In this document: one piece after another, positions 52,332-60,528 of the stretch
Position numbering within the stretch: the first letter of the stretch is position 1
Layout: every line of letters begins with the position of its first letter
Source of the DNA: Afipia sp049747295
GTDB lineage: Bacteria; Pseudomonadota; Alphaproteobacteria; Rhizobiales; Xanthobacteraceae
Assembly: GCF_049747295.1 (NCBI RefSeq)
Contig: NZ_JBMHJM010000001.1
Coordinates: 3,348,001-3,412,000, forward strand
Length of the DNA stretch: 64,000 nt
Direction: 5' to 3'
Translations under genes and position numbers: made by a program
Notes under the pieces: model-generated
Told to the model about the DNA's origin: nothing
The model's input: the letters and a program-made list of their open reading frames with translations, nothing else
Database searches by the model: none

Positions 52332-52412
52332 TGAATGTCTGCTGATGGCCCTTAGCGGACATGCCTACGTCCCCGCGGATGTCCGATTTCGGGGGCAAAA
52401 TGGACATCAGCT
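52332..52412. repeat. GGACAT palindromic repeat, copy 2 (extended)
   Basis: 52332-52362 matches copy 1 (identical last 17 bases) and continues with ATGTCCGATTTC...AAATGGACATC, a second inverted pair of the same sequence family. It sits between the small membrane protein gene and the rlmD-like gene. Confidence 0.7.
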
Positions 52413-52470
52413 GTCCTGCATCGCTCTATGCGTACAGGCCTTAGTCACCGCTTCGCTTGAAAACGCTTTT

Positions 52471-53709
52471 CTAGCGGCGGAAACGCGCCACCAACTCCAC
52501 ATGCGGCGTGTGGCGGAATTGGTCCACGGGTGTGACGCTGTCGATTTTAAAGCCGCCGTCGAGGAGGATGCGCGCGTCACGGGCGAATGTTGCCGGATTG
52601 CACGACACGGCCACCACCTGAGCGACTTTGCTCGCAGCAAGCTGCTGCGATTGCGCTTGCGCGCCCTGCCGCGGCGGATCGAACACGACGCAGTCGATGT
52701 CCCGCAACTCTTGCGGCATCAGCGGACGACGAAACAGATCGCGGGCTTCAGCTTTGATCGGCTTTAGACCCTGAGTGTTCCTCACTGCGTTTTGCAAGGC
52801 TGCCACCGCACCGGCGTCGCTGTCGAACGCAGCCACCTTGAATTTCTCCGCAAGTCTCAGCGCAAACGGGCCGAAGCCGCAGAAGAGATCCGCGACATGT
52901 TTTGCGCCCTTGCACAGCGTGATGGCGAGACTGGCCAACGCGTCTTCACCCGCCAGCGTTGGTTGCATGAAGGAGCCCGGCGGCAGCGACACTTCGGCCT
53001 TGCCGATGCGAATGACGGGCGGCCTGCGCATAATGACGAGCTCACCGTGTCGCGTAAGCCGCGCCAGATCATGTTTCGCTGCGAGCTTCGATAGCGCAGA
53101 GAGCATTGCTGTATTCAGCGGGCCGGAGCCGCGGACATCAATATCCAGGCCGTTGGCCGCCGCGGTGATTTGGATATCGAGCGGCTTGCTCACAGGCTTG
53201 AGCAGTTCGGCGATGTCGTTGGCCGCCTCGACGGCGCCGCGCATGGCGGGATCAAGGATCGGGCAGTGGTCGATCGCGATGATCTCGTGCCGTCCCGCCG
53301 CGGCGAAACCGACGCGCAACACGCCTTGCTGGCTTTGGCGGGCGTGCATGGTCATTCGCCGCCGGCCGGTGCCATGGGCGTCGATCAGATCTTCGACCTC
53401 ACAGGCGAGGCCGGCATGGGTGAGCGTGTCAACGACAAGCTGCCGTTTCCAGTTTCGGTAGGCGCTGTCCTGCCAGTGCTGGATTGCACATCCGCCGCAG
53501 GTACCGAAATGCGGACAGAACGGATCGATGCGCTCAGGGCTCGGTTCGATGACATGGGCGAGCAATCGCCGATCCCCGTGGCCGGGCGAGGGAAGGACGT
53601 CGACCGTCTCTCCGCCCAATGCATAGGGCACGTAGACGCTCATGCCATCGGTGAGGGCCACGCCGTCGCCGAAATGACCGACATGATCGATGGTGAGGCG
53701 TTCAGACAT
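52471..53709 (-). CDS. RlmD/TrmA-family 23S rRNA/tRNA (uracil-5-)-methyltransferase
   Basis: 412 residues. N-terminal TRAM-like part (TIDHVGHFGDGVALTDGMSVYVP), then iron-sulfur Cys65, Cys71 and Cys74 in CPHFGTCGGC with a fourth Cys in DHCPILDP. The C-terminal Rossmann domain has VADLFCGFGPFALRLAEKF (SAM), VFDPPRQG and the catalytic nucleophile Cys in VAVSCNPATFARD. It methylates C5 of a uridine in 23S rRNA or tRNA; which base is not decided by sequence alone. Last gene of the minus-strand operon. Confidence 0.92.
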   Translation of the reverse strand: MSERLTIDHVGHFGDGVALTDGMSVYVPYALGGETVDVLPSPGHGDRRLLAHVIEPSPERIDPFCPHFGTCGGCAIQHWQDSAYRNWKRQLVVDTLTHAGLACEVEDLIDAHGTGRRRMTMHARQSQQGVLRVGFAAAGRHEIIAIDHCPILDPAMRGAVEAANDIAELLKPVSKPLDIQITAAANGLDIDVRGSGPLNTAMLSALSKLAAKHDLARLTRHGELVIMRRPPVIRIGKAEVSLPPGSFMQPTLAGEDALASLAITLCKGAKHVADLFCGFGPFALRLAEKFKVAAFDSDAGAVAALQNAVRNTQGLKPIKAEARDLFRRPLMPQELRDIDCVVFDPPRQGAQAQSQQLAASKVAQVVAVSCNPATFARDARILLDGGFKIDSVTPVDQFRHTPHVELVARFRR

Positions 53710-53748
53710 TCAAAGCCATTCCAGTCGCAAGGCCATCTTATCGCGTGC

Positions 53749-54480
53749 TCAACCGCGCCGCGCGCCGAGAAAAAATTCCGTGTTACCATCACCACCTGTA
53801 ATGGATGACGGAAACACCTTGATGTCGGTGCAACCGAGCGAAGCCGCGAACTCGGAAATATCGCCGCACACCGCGCGATGCACGGCCTCGTCGCGAATGA
53901 TGCCTTTTTTGGAGTGCTTACGATCCGCTTCGAATTGCGGTTTGATCAGCGCGAGAAGATGCATCGGCGCTGCGGCCAGCGGCAGCACTGCGGGCAGCAC
54001 GTGCTTGAGGGAAATGAAACTGACATCGATCACCACGATATCAGGACGCTTCTCCAGACGCTTGCCTGCCAGCGAACGAATGTCGGTTTCTTCCATCGAG
54101 ATGATTTTCGAATTGCCGCGCAGACTGGGATGAAGCTGTTCCCGGCCGACATCGATGGCATAGACGAGGCTTGCGCCATAGTTCAACAGCACCTCTGTGA
54201 AGCCGCCGGTCGACGCACCGACATCGACGCAGACGTGATCTTCAACGTCGATGGGATATTGCTCCAGTGCGCCGGCGAGTTTGACGCCGCCACGCGATAC
54301 CCATGGATGGGCCGGCTCGGCATCGATCACAGCGTCGTCCGGTATCGTCTCGGACGGCTTTACGATTGGCTTTCCGTTGGCCGCCACCCGGCCTGCTTCG
54401 ATCGCAGCCTGCGCTTTCGCGCGGCTCTCAAACAAGCCACGCTCAACCAGCAACAGGTCTGCGCGCTTGCGTTCGCCCAT
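53749..54480 (-). CDS. tlyA: TlyA-family rRNA (cytidine-2'-O)-methyltransferase
   Basis: 243 residues. S4 RNA-binding domain at the start (RADLLLVERGLFESRAKAQAA), then an FtsJ-type methyltransferase with HPWVSRGGVKLAGAL, CVDVGASTGGFTEVLL (SAM), KRPDIVVIDVSFISLKHVLP and LIKPQFEADR. The K-D-K-E style FtsJ residues (Lys in RGGVKL, Asp in DVSF, Lys in LIKPQFE) are visible. It 2'-O-methylates rRNA cytidines; the family is historically labelled hemolysin A. Lies 36 nt after dxs. Confidence 0.93.
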   Translation of the reverse strand: MGERKRADLLLVERGLFESRAKAQAAIEAGRVAANGKPIVKPSETIPDDAVIDAEPAHPWVSRGGVKLAGALEQYPIDVEDHVCVDVGASTGGFTEVLLNYGASLVYAIDVGREQLHPSLRGNSKIISMEETDIRSLAGKRLEKRPDIVVIDVSFISLKHVLPAVLPLAAAPMHLLALIKPQFEADRKHSKKGIIRDEAVHRAVCGDISEFAASLGCTDIKVFPSSITGGDGNTEFFLGARRG

Positions 54481-54516
54481 ATCTTCCTTCGGATATTAAA
54501 GCCGTTCTTTCGAATA

Positions 54517-56439
54517 TCAGGCCAGTTTCACCGTCTCGGACTTGGCGTCCTTGCCGAGCGCCTCGAACACCTTGGTCACGATGCCCTTGGCGTCGAGACC
54601 CGCCTGCGCGTACATCGTCGCTGGTGAATCATGTTCGATGAAAATATCCGGCAGGACGAGCGTGCGGACCTTCAGGCCGCGATCAAGCGCGCCATGATCG
54701 GCTAGCGTCTGCAGGACGTGAGTGCCGAAACCGCCGATCGAGCCTTCTTCGATGGTGATCAGGACTTCGTGCTCGCGTGCCAGCTTGAGCACCATATCGA
54801 GGTCGAGCGGCTTCATGAACCGGGCGTCGGCAACCGTTGCGGATATGCCAAGCGCTTCCAGGTCGTCGGCGGCCTTGAGGCACTCGCCGAGACGGGCGCC
54901 GAACGACAGCAGGGCGACCTTGGAGCCTTCACGCATGATCCGGCCTTTGCCGATCTCCAGTGGAATGCCGACTTCCGGCATCTCGACGCCGCGACCTTCA
55001 CCGCGTGGATAGCGCAATGCGCTCGGCGCGTCGTTGAGGGCCACCTGGGTTGCGATCATGTGCACGAGATCGGCTTCGTCACCCGCTGCCATGATCACCA
55101 TTCCCGGAAGGCATCCGAGATAGGCATTGTCGAAGGCGCCTGCGTGGGTCGGACCGTCGGCGCCGACGAGACCGGCGCGGTCGATGGCGAAGCGCACCGG
55201 AAGACGCTGGATGGCCACGTCGTGCACGACCTGGTCATAGCCGCGCTGCAGGAAGGTCGAGTAGATCGCACAAAACGGCTTGAAGCCTTCGGTGGCGAGA
55301 CCCGCTGCAAAGGTCACGGCGTGCTGTTCGGCGATGCCGACGTCGAAGGTGCGCTTCGGGAACGCTTGACCGAACATATCGATGCCGGTGCCGCTCGGCA
55401 TGGCGGCGGTGATGGCGACGATCTTTTCGTCCTTCTGCGCTTCCTTGATCAGGCTTTGCCCGAACACCGACGTATAAGACGGCGCGTTGGATTTGGCCTT
55501 GGCCTGGGCGCCGGTGGCGACATCGAACTTCACCACGCCATGGTACTTGTCGGGCGCTGCTTCAGCGGGCGCATAGCCTTTGCCCTTTTGCGTCACGACG
55601 TGAATCAGGACCGGACCATTGCCGGCATCGCGCACGTTGGTGAAGACGGGCAGGAGATGGTCGAGGTTATGACCGTCGATCGGGCCGACATAGAAGAAGC
55701 CGAGTTCTTCGAACAGCGCGCCGCCGGTGACCATGCCGCGTGCATATTCCTCCGCGCGCAGAGCGCGATCTTCAAAAAATTTCGGCAGGCGATGGGCGAG
55801 GTTTTTCAGGGCCTCACGGGCGGAGCCGTAGGTGTGGCTCGAGATCAGCCGCGCGAGATAAGCCGACATCGCTCCGACGGGCGGCGCGATCGACATGTCG
55901 TTGTCATTGAGAATGACGATCAGGCGCGAGTGCATTGCGCCGGCGTTGTTCATGGCTTCATACGCCATGCCCGCAGACATCGAGCCGTCGCCAATCACCG
56001 CAATGACGTTGTTCTTGCCGCCGGTGAGATCGCGCGCGACGGCCATGCCGAGACCGGCTGAAATCGAGGTCGAGGAGTGCGCCGCGCCGAACGGGTCGTA
56101 TTCGCTCTCGGCGCGCTTGGTGAATCCGGATAGACCATTGCCCATGCGCAGCGTACGAATGCGATCACGGCGACCGGTGAGAATCTTGTGCGGATAGGCC
56201 TGATGGCCGACGTCCCAGATGATGCGGTCATCGGGGGTGTTGAACACATAGTGCAAGGCCGTGGTCAACTCGACGACGCCGAGACCGGCGCCGAGGTGTC
56301 CGCCCGTCACCGATACTGCGTCGACTGTTTCCTGACGCAGTTCGTCGGCGAACTGGCGCAACTGCTCGGGCTTGAGCTTGCGCAGCAGGTCCGGCGTCGG
56401 CGCGGCATCAAGAAGGGGAGTCTTGCTCGAATGTGACAC
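54517..56439 (-). CDS. dxs: 1-deoxy-D-xylulose-5-phosphate synthase
   Basis: 640 residues from GTG 56439, which has GGAAG six bases upstream; TTG 56454 would add five residues without an RBS. Thiamine-diphosphate enzyme features: HLGAGLGVVELTTALHYV, IIWDVGHQAYPHKILTG, the ThDP motif GDGSMSAGMAYEAMNNAG, then the transketolase domain with FDVGIAEQHAVTFAAGLA and DRAGLVGADGPTHAG. It makes DXP from pyruvate and glyceraldehyde 3-phosphate, the entry step of the MEP isoprenoid route (hopanoids, carotenoids, quinones). Part of a conserved operon. Confidence 0.96.
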   Translation of the reverse strand: MSHSSKTPLLDAAPTPDLLRKLKPEQLRQFADELRQETVDAVSVTGGHLGAGLGVVELTTALHYVFNTPDDRIIWDVGHQAYPHKILTGRRDRIRTLRMGNGLSGFTKRAESEYDPFGAAHSSTSISAGLGMAVARDLTGGKNNVIAVIGDGSMSAGMAYEAMNNAGAMHSRLIVILNDNDMSIAPPVGAMSAYLARLISSHTYGSAREALKNLAHRLPKFFEDRALRAEEYARGMVTGGALFEELGFFYVGPIDGHNLDHLLPVFTNVRDAGNGPVLIHVVTQKGKGYAPAEAAPDKYHGVVKFDVATGAQAKAKSNAPSYTSVFGQSLIKEAQKDEKIVAITAAMPSGTGIDMFGQAFPKRTFDVGIAEQHAVTFAAGLATEGFKPFCAIYSTFLQRGYDQVVHDVAIQRLPVRFAIDRAGLVGADGPTHAGAFDNAYLGCLPGMVIMAAGDEADLVHMIATQVALNDAPSALRYPRGEGRGVEMPEVGIPLEIGKGRIMREGSKVALLSFGARLGECLKAADDLEALGISATVADARFMKPLDLDMVLKLAREHEVLITIEEGSIGGFGTHVLQTLADHGALDRGLKVRTLVLPDIFIEHDSPATMYAQAGLDAKGIVTKVFEALGKDAKSETVKLA

Positions 56440-56782
56440 GTCAATCTTCCGCAATGAGGTAAAAGGGAGAACGCCCGGCGAGGCAATACACAGGCCATCA
56501 AAGGTCCGAAGCGGACCCGTGGCTTATACCAATTCCAAAGTCATGCCAATCCGTTAGGTGTGCGCAGGCTGGCTCACATCTTGGTCATTTCAGACTGGAA
56601 ACGGGTTCAAATGGCCGGATTTTGACCGATTTCAGCGATCGAGAGGCCGCTGATCGCGTTCATAGGTATGTTCCATAAGCGCCCATTCCTCTCTCGAGGA
56701 CATGCCCGGGAAGGTAAGCCTGACAGGGAGCCCACGGCTTCCTGCTCACCGGGGCAGGGCGGGAAGCGAGGTAGAAGCCCTC
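56440..56782. other. Gap between xseB and dxs
   Basis: 343 bases on the operon strand. It may contain a dxs promoter. I see no tRNA or clear small gene, and no intact copy of the repeats found elsewhere in the window. Confidence 0.45.
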
Positions 56783-57034
56783 TTACTGCACGTCGAGTGG
56801 CTCGGTCCCCACAGCATTGCCGTTGGCATCGGTGGTGATCTTGTCGACGCGCGCTTCCGCCTGCCGCAGCAGCTCTTCACAACGCCGTTTCAGGCTTTCG
56901 CCGCGCTCATAGATCGCAACCGATTCCTCAAGCGGCACCTTGCCGTCTTCGAGCCGCTTCACGATCGATTCAAGCTCCTCGATCGCGCGCTCAAAGCTCA
57001 GCGTCTTGACATCCGCATGAGTGTTATCGGCCAT
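56783..57034 (-). CDS. xseB: Exodeoxyribonuclease VII small subunit
   Basis: 83 residues with the XseB signature SFERAIEELESIVKRLEDGKVPLEESVAIYERG, then KRRCEELLRQAEARVDKI. Normal family length. It wraps around XseA to form exonuclease VII, which degrades single-stranded DNA. The gene is between the deacetylase and dxs genes, a layout common in this family of bacteria. Confidence 0.95.
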   Translation of the reverse strand: MADNTHADVKTLSFERAIEELESIVKRLEDGKVPLEESVAIYERGESLKRRCEELLRQAEARVDKITTDANGNAVGTEPLDVQ

Positions 57035-57144
57035 TCAGTATCCTCACGTTCAGTTCCACACCGCGAAATCTAGAAATGATTTACGAGTGCAATATGGCGG
57101 CTGTTTAGCCTGATTTGCCGTGTGCTGGAAGCTGACGATCAACC

Positions 57145-58074
57145 TTAGTTGTTCATCAGCGCTGCGACATGCACGGCAACGGAATCACGCAATCCCTGCA
57201 GATCGTAGCCGCCTTCGAGCACCGAGACGATACGCCCCTGCGCGGACTTGTCGGCGATTTCCATCAGCTTGCGGGTCACCCACGCATAGTCTTCTTCCTT
57301 GAGTTCAAGGCTGCCGAGCGGATCGCGCCAGTGCGCGTCAAAGCCTGCGGAAATCACGATCAGCTCCGGCGCGAACTGCTCCAGCCGCGGCAGGATCGCC
57401 AGGTCGAAGGCTTCGCGGAATTCGCGGCCGCCGTTTCCGGCCCGCAGCGGCGCGTTGACGACGGTATCTTCCTCGCCGCGTTCGGAGGTCGAACCGGTGC
57501 CCGGAAACAACGGCATCTGATGGGTCGAGGCGTACATCACGGTCGGATCAGACCAGAAAATTTCCTGGCTGCCGTTGCCGTGATGGACGTCGAAATCGAC
57601 CACCGCTGCGCGGGTGATGCCGTATTTGCGCTGGGCGTAGCGCGCGGCAATCGCTGCGCTGTCGAAAAAGCAGAAGCCCATCGGCTTTGCGGTTTCGGCG
57701 TGATGGCCCGGCGGACGCGTCCCGACGAACGCGTTGGTCTTGGTGTTGGTCATGACAGCATCGACTGCCGCAACGGCGCCGCCCGTGGCGCGCAGCGCGG
57801 CTTCCAGCGTGCCCGGAGACATCGAGGTATCGCCGTCGAGGTAGATCATCCCCTCTTTCGGCGAGATGTGACGCAGCTCGTCGATGTATTCGTTGCTATG
57901 GCACAGCGCGACGGTGTCGAAATCGGCCACCGGTGCATCAATGCGAACTAGCGGCTTGAAGAGATCTGCGGCCAATCCCTGCTCGATGGCGCGCATGCGA
58001 TCCGGACGCTCGGGATGACCGGGGGCGGTGTCGTGATCGATGCAGGCAGTGTGGTGATAGTAGAGTGTCGGCAT
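57145..58074 (-). CDS. Histone deacetylase-like family protein
   Basis: 309 residues from ATG 58074 (AGGGGAC upstream); an earlier start at 58149 was not used. YYHHTACIDHDTAPGHPERPDRMRA, the active-site region RPPGHHAETAKPMGFCFFD (paired His), VDFDVHHGNGSQEIFW (zinc Asp/His) and VISAGFDAHWRDPLG (second zinc Asp) are all intact. Bacterial relatives deacetylate acetylpolyamines or other small amides. Class II HDAC/acetylpolyamine hydrolase fold; real substrate unknown. Confidence 0.92.
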   Translation of the reverse strand: MPTLYYHHTACIDHDTAPGHPERPDRMRAIEQGLAADLFKPLVRIDAPVADFDTVALCHSNEYIDELRHISPKEGMIYLDGDTSMSPGTLEAALRATGGAVAAVDAVMTNTKTNAFVGTRPPGHHAETAKPMGFCFFDSAAIAARYAQRKYGITRAAVVDFDVHHGNGSQEIFWSDPTVMYASTHQMPLFPGTGSTSERGEEDTVVNAPLRAGNGGREFREAFDLAILPRLEQFAPELIVISAGFDAHWRDPLGSLELKEEDYAWVTRKLMEIADKSAQGRIVSVLEGGYDLQGLRDSVAVHVAALMNN

Positions 58075-58156
58075 GGACAGTGTCCCCTGTTCAGGTTCCA
58101 CGAATAGAAGGCGGGGATACCCAGCACAAGGCCGGGCAGGACGATTCATATAGGCC

Positions 58157-58180
58157 TTGGTTCTGACGTTTAAATATCAC
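58157..58180. repeat. Decayed half of a CTAG-hairpin (type III-like)
   Basis: GGTTCTGACGTTTAAATATCACG closely matches the left arm and loop start of copy A (GGTTCTGACGTTCGTATCACG). The right arm is missing. The stop of the adjoining enoyl-CoA hydratase gene falls inside it. Confidence 0.5.
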
Positions 58181-58938
58181 GCTTTCTTGCGGGCAAAGAA
58201 GGCCTTGAAAGCGGCCATCGCCTCTTTCGAGCTCATCCGCTCGCTGAAAAGGTGGCTTTCCTGTTCAATGCGGCGAACCAGTTCGTCCGGCGGCTGCTTG
58301 AGCAGCTTGCGCGACAAGGCAACCGCTTCCGCGGGAAGCGCGCAGATTTCGCGGGCGACCTTGCGTGCTTCGACCTCGGTATGGCCCGGCGCGACCACGG
58401 CATTCACGAACCCAGCCTCCTTGGCGTCCTGCGCACTGACAGGGCGCCCCATCACCAGCATTTCGAAAGCGCGCTGATGGCCCATGGTCATCGGCACCAG
58501 CAGGCTCGAAGCCCCTTCGGGCACGAGACCGAGATGGATGAACGGGGTTGAGAACGTTGCCGCGGTGCTGGCGAGAACGTAGTCGCAATGGAAGGTGAGA
58601 GTGGTGCCGATGCCGATGGCAATGCCGTCCACCGCCGCGATGATCGGCTTGGTGTTGTGCACCAGTGAATGCAGGAACTTCACCGCGTTCATCGGGCGCG
58701 CTTCGCCCTGTGCTGCACTGCTCGCTTTCATAAAATCGTCAAGGTCATTGCCGGCGGTAAATACGCCGGAGCCGCCGGTGATGATCAGGCAGCGAATCTC
58801 GGGATTGTTCTGCGCCGTGTCGATGGCGTTGCTCATCGCTGCGTACATTTCCTGCGTCAGCGCATTCTTCTTTTCTGGCCGTCGCAGCGTGATGACGCGT
58901 GTGGCGTCTTCGTCGGTCACCAGTACGTGCTCTGTCAT
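58177..58938 (-). CDS. Enoyl-CoA hydratase/isomerase family protein
   Basis: 253 residues from ATG 58938 (AGGATTG upstream); the frame runs back to 59202 but that part has no family homology and overlaps the divergent gene. Crotonase features: RRPEKKNALTQEMYAAM, the oxyanion-hole segments SGVFTAGNDLDDFM and IIAAVDGIAIGIGTTL, FSTPFIHLGLVPEGASSLL and the C-terminal trimerisation helix. The first catalytic Glu of classical hydratases is not obvious in PEGASSL; it may be an isomerase-type member. First gene of the minus-strand operon that runs to 52471. Confidence 0.88.
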   Translation of the reverse strand: MTEHVLVTDEDATRVITLRRPEKKNALTQEMYAAMSNAIDTAQNNPEIRCLIITGGSGVFTAGNDLDDFMKASSAAQGEARPMNAVKFLHSLVHNTKPIIAAVDGIAIGIGTTLTFHCDYVLASTAATFSTPFIHLGLVPEGASSLLVPMTMGHQRAFEMLVMGRPVSAQDAKEAGFVNAVVAPGHTEVEARKVAREICALPAEAVALSRKLLKQPPDELVRRIEQESHLFSERMSSKEAMAAFKAFFARKKA

Positions 58939-59067
58939 GATCAATCCTCGAAATACGCTGCTGGAATTAAGTGTCTGGCGCGGCCTGAAAACTCGTCCTA
59001 CATCATCTGCTAGAATGACCACGTTGGCCAATTGATTTCCGGTTTCCGTCCACAAAGGGAGAGTCCG

Positions 59068-60015
59068 ATGCAACTCACCGGCATTCACCATCTCACCGCG
59101 ATCTCCGCCCACGCCAAGGGCAATCTCGCATTTTATACCGGCGTTCTTGGTATGCGGCTGGTGAAGAAAACCGTCAATCAGGACGATGTGAGCGCATATC
59201 ACCTATTCTACGCGGATGGAAAAGCCTCGCCCGGTACCGACTTGACCTTCTTCGACTGGCCGACGGCGCGGGAGCATCGTGGCACGCACAGCGTGGCGCG
59301 CACCGGGCTGCGGGTCAACGGCGAAAAGGCACTCGGTTTCTGGCAGGATCGTTTGCTTAAGCTCGGCGTGCACACCGGCAAGGTGACGGAGGTGGATGGC
59401 CGCCTGACACTGCCGTTCGAGGACCCGGAAGGGCAGCGTCTGGTGCTGGTGGATGACGGCGGCACAGGCGAGGCAAACCCTTGGGAAAAAAGCCCGGTGC
59501 AGGCCGAGCACCAGATTCGCGGACTTGGCCCCATCGTGCTGAACGTGCCCGAGCTGTCGCGAACCGAGCGCGCCTTGGTTGACGTGATGAACATGAAGCG
59601 GGTTCGCGATTATGCATCGCCCGACGGAGAACACCGCATCCACGTCTATGCGATGGGGGCAGGCGGGCCGGCGGCGGAAATCCATGTGATCGAGCAGAAA
59701 GACCTGCCGCCCGCGCGGCAAGGCGCCGGCGGGGTGCATCACGTCGCGTTCCGCACGCCGGATGAGGCGAGCTATCATGCGTGGACGAAACGACTGTCGG
59801 AATTCGGCATCAACCACAGCGGGGAGATCGACCGCTTCTATTTCCGTAGTTTGTATTTCCGCGAGCCGAACGGAATCCTGTTCGAGATCGCAACCGATGG
59901 TCCCGGCTTTGCGACCGACGAGGCGATGGAAACCCTCGGCGAAAAGCTGGCGCTGCCGCCATTCCTCGAACCGCGCCGCAAGGAAATCGAGGCGGGACTA
60001 AAGCCGTTGAAATAG
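59068..60015 (+). CDS. VOC-family ring-cleaving dioxygenase
   Basis: 315 residues from ATG 59068 (AAGGGAG upstream). Two glyoxalase/VOC domains: GIHHLTAISAHAKGNLAFYTGVLGMRLVKKTVNQDD at the start, and GVHHVAFRTPDEASYHAW later. The metal triad is visible (His in GIHHLT, His in GVHHVAF, Glu in GILFEIATDGPGF). This is the MhqO/LinE-like extradiol family that opens hydroquinone or catechol rings. It is divergent from the enoyl-CoA hydratase operon. Confidence 0.85.
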   Translation: MQLTGIHHLTAISAHAKGNLAFYTGVLGMRLVKKTVNQDDVSAYHLFYADGKASPGTDLTFFDWPTAREHRGTHSVARTGLRVNGEKALGFWQDRLLKLGVHTGKVTEVDGRLTLPFEDPEGQRLVLVDDGGTGEANPWEKSPVQAEHQIRGLGPIVLNVPELSRTERALVDVMNMKRVRDYASPDGEHRIHVYAMGAGGPAAEIHVIEQKDLPPARQGAGGVHHVAFRTPDEASYHAWTKRLSEFGINHSGEIDRFYFRSLYFREPNGILFEIATDGPGFATDEAMETLGEKLALPPFLEPRRKEIEAGLKPLK

Positions 60016-60162
60016 GCAAGCCCATGAAGCGGGCTGTTCTGTTTGAGCGTCTCTCACCTCTGCGTGACCGTGCAAGGTCGAATCTTGCGATCCGAACTTA
60101 ATGACGTATGTGGAGTGGCATCCGACCTTCCGCCGGACCGCTACGTCGGAAAGGAGACGATC

Positions 60163-60456
60163 ATGACGAGGTTTGCGCTTGCGGCCTCTGCGGCGATCTC
60201 ACTGTTTGCCGCGTCAGGAATTGCCCATGCTGGGGAGGTGATTTCGGATCAGCGTTACTGGCCGAATGAGGTGACCTCAGACCAACGCTACTGGCCGAGT
60301 GAAACCTACGGCTATGGATATTACGCCGGCAGGACACGCCCGCCCTTCAACGCTATGGCCAGCATGAACACCGCCCCGAACACAGGAAGTTCGTTCATCT
60401 ATCGGGGCGGCCCAAAGACGGGTACGCGCGATTACAATTACACACGCGAATGGTGA
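60163..60456 (+). CDS. Small secreted protein with internal repeat
   Basis: 97 residues from ATG 60163 (AAAGGAGACG upstream). Signal peptide MTRFALAASAAISLFAASGIAHA, then two copies of SDQRYWP separated by NEVT (VISDQRYWPNEVTSDQRYWP), and a Tyr/Gly/Pro-rich end (GYGYYAGRTRPPFN...YRGGPKTGTRDYNY). No family recognised; probably a periplasmic or outer-surface protein of unknown function. Confidence 0.7.
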   Translation: MTRFALAASAAISLFAASGIAHAGEVISDQRYWPNEVTSDQRYWPSETYGYGYYAGRTRPPFNAMASMNTAPNTGSSFIYRGGPKTGTRDYNYTREW

Positions 60457-60473
60457 ACTCGTAGATTCATCGA

Positions 60474-60510
60474 AAAGCCCGACACACGGCAGTTGGTGCT
60501 ATCGGGCTTT
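60474..60510. terminator. Terminator-like hairpin between convergent genes
   Basis: AAAGCCCGA / TCGGGCTTT around a 19-nt loop, with TTTT on the minus-strand side. Located between the small secreted protein gene and the acyl-CoA dehydrogenase gene, both of which end here. Confidence 0.75.
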
Positions 60511-60528
60511 CAGACTTTGGCTCCGCGC

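Noticed and set aside
54718..56061. 447-residue open frame on the plus strand
   Set aside because: It is the antisense shadow of dxs, which has every family motif; the frame is rich in His, Arg, Asp and Gly as expected of shadow frames in GC-rich DNA and has no recognisable domain.
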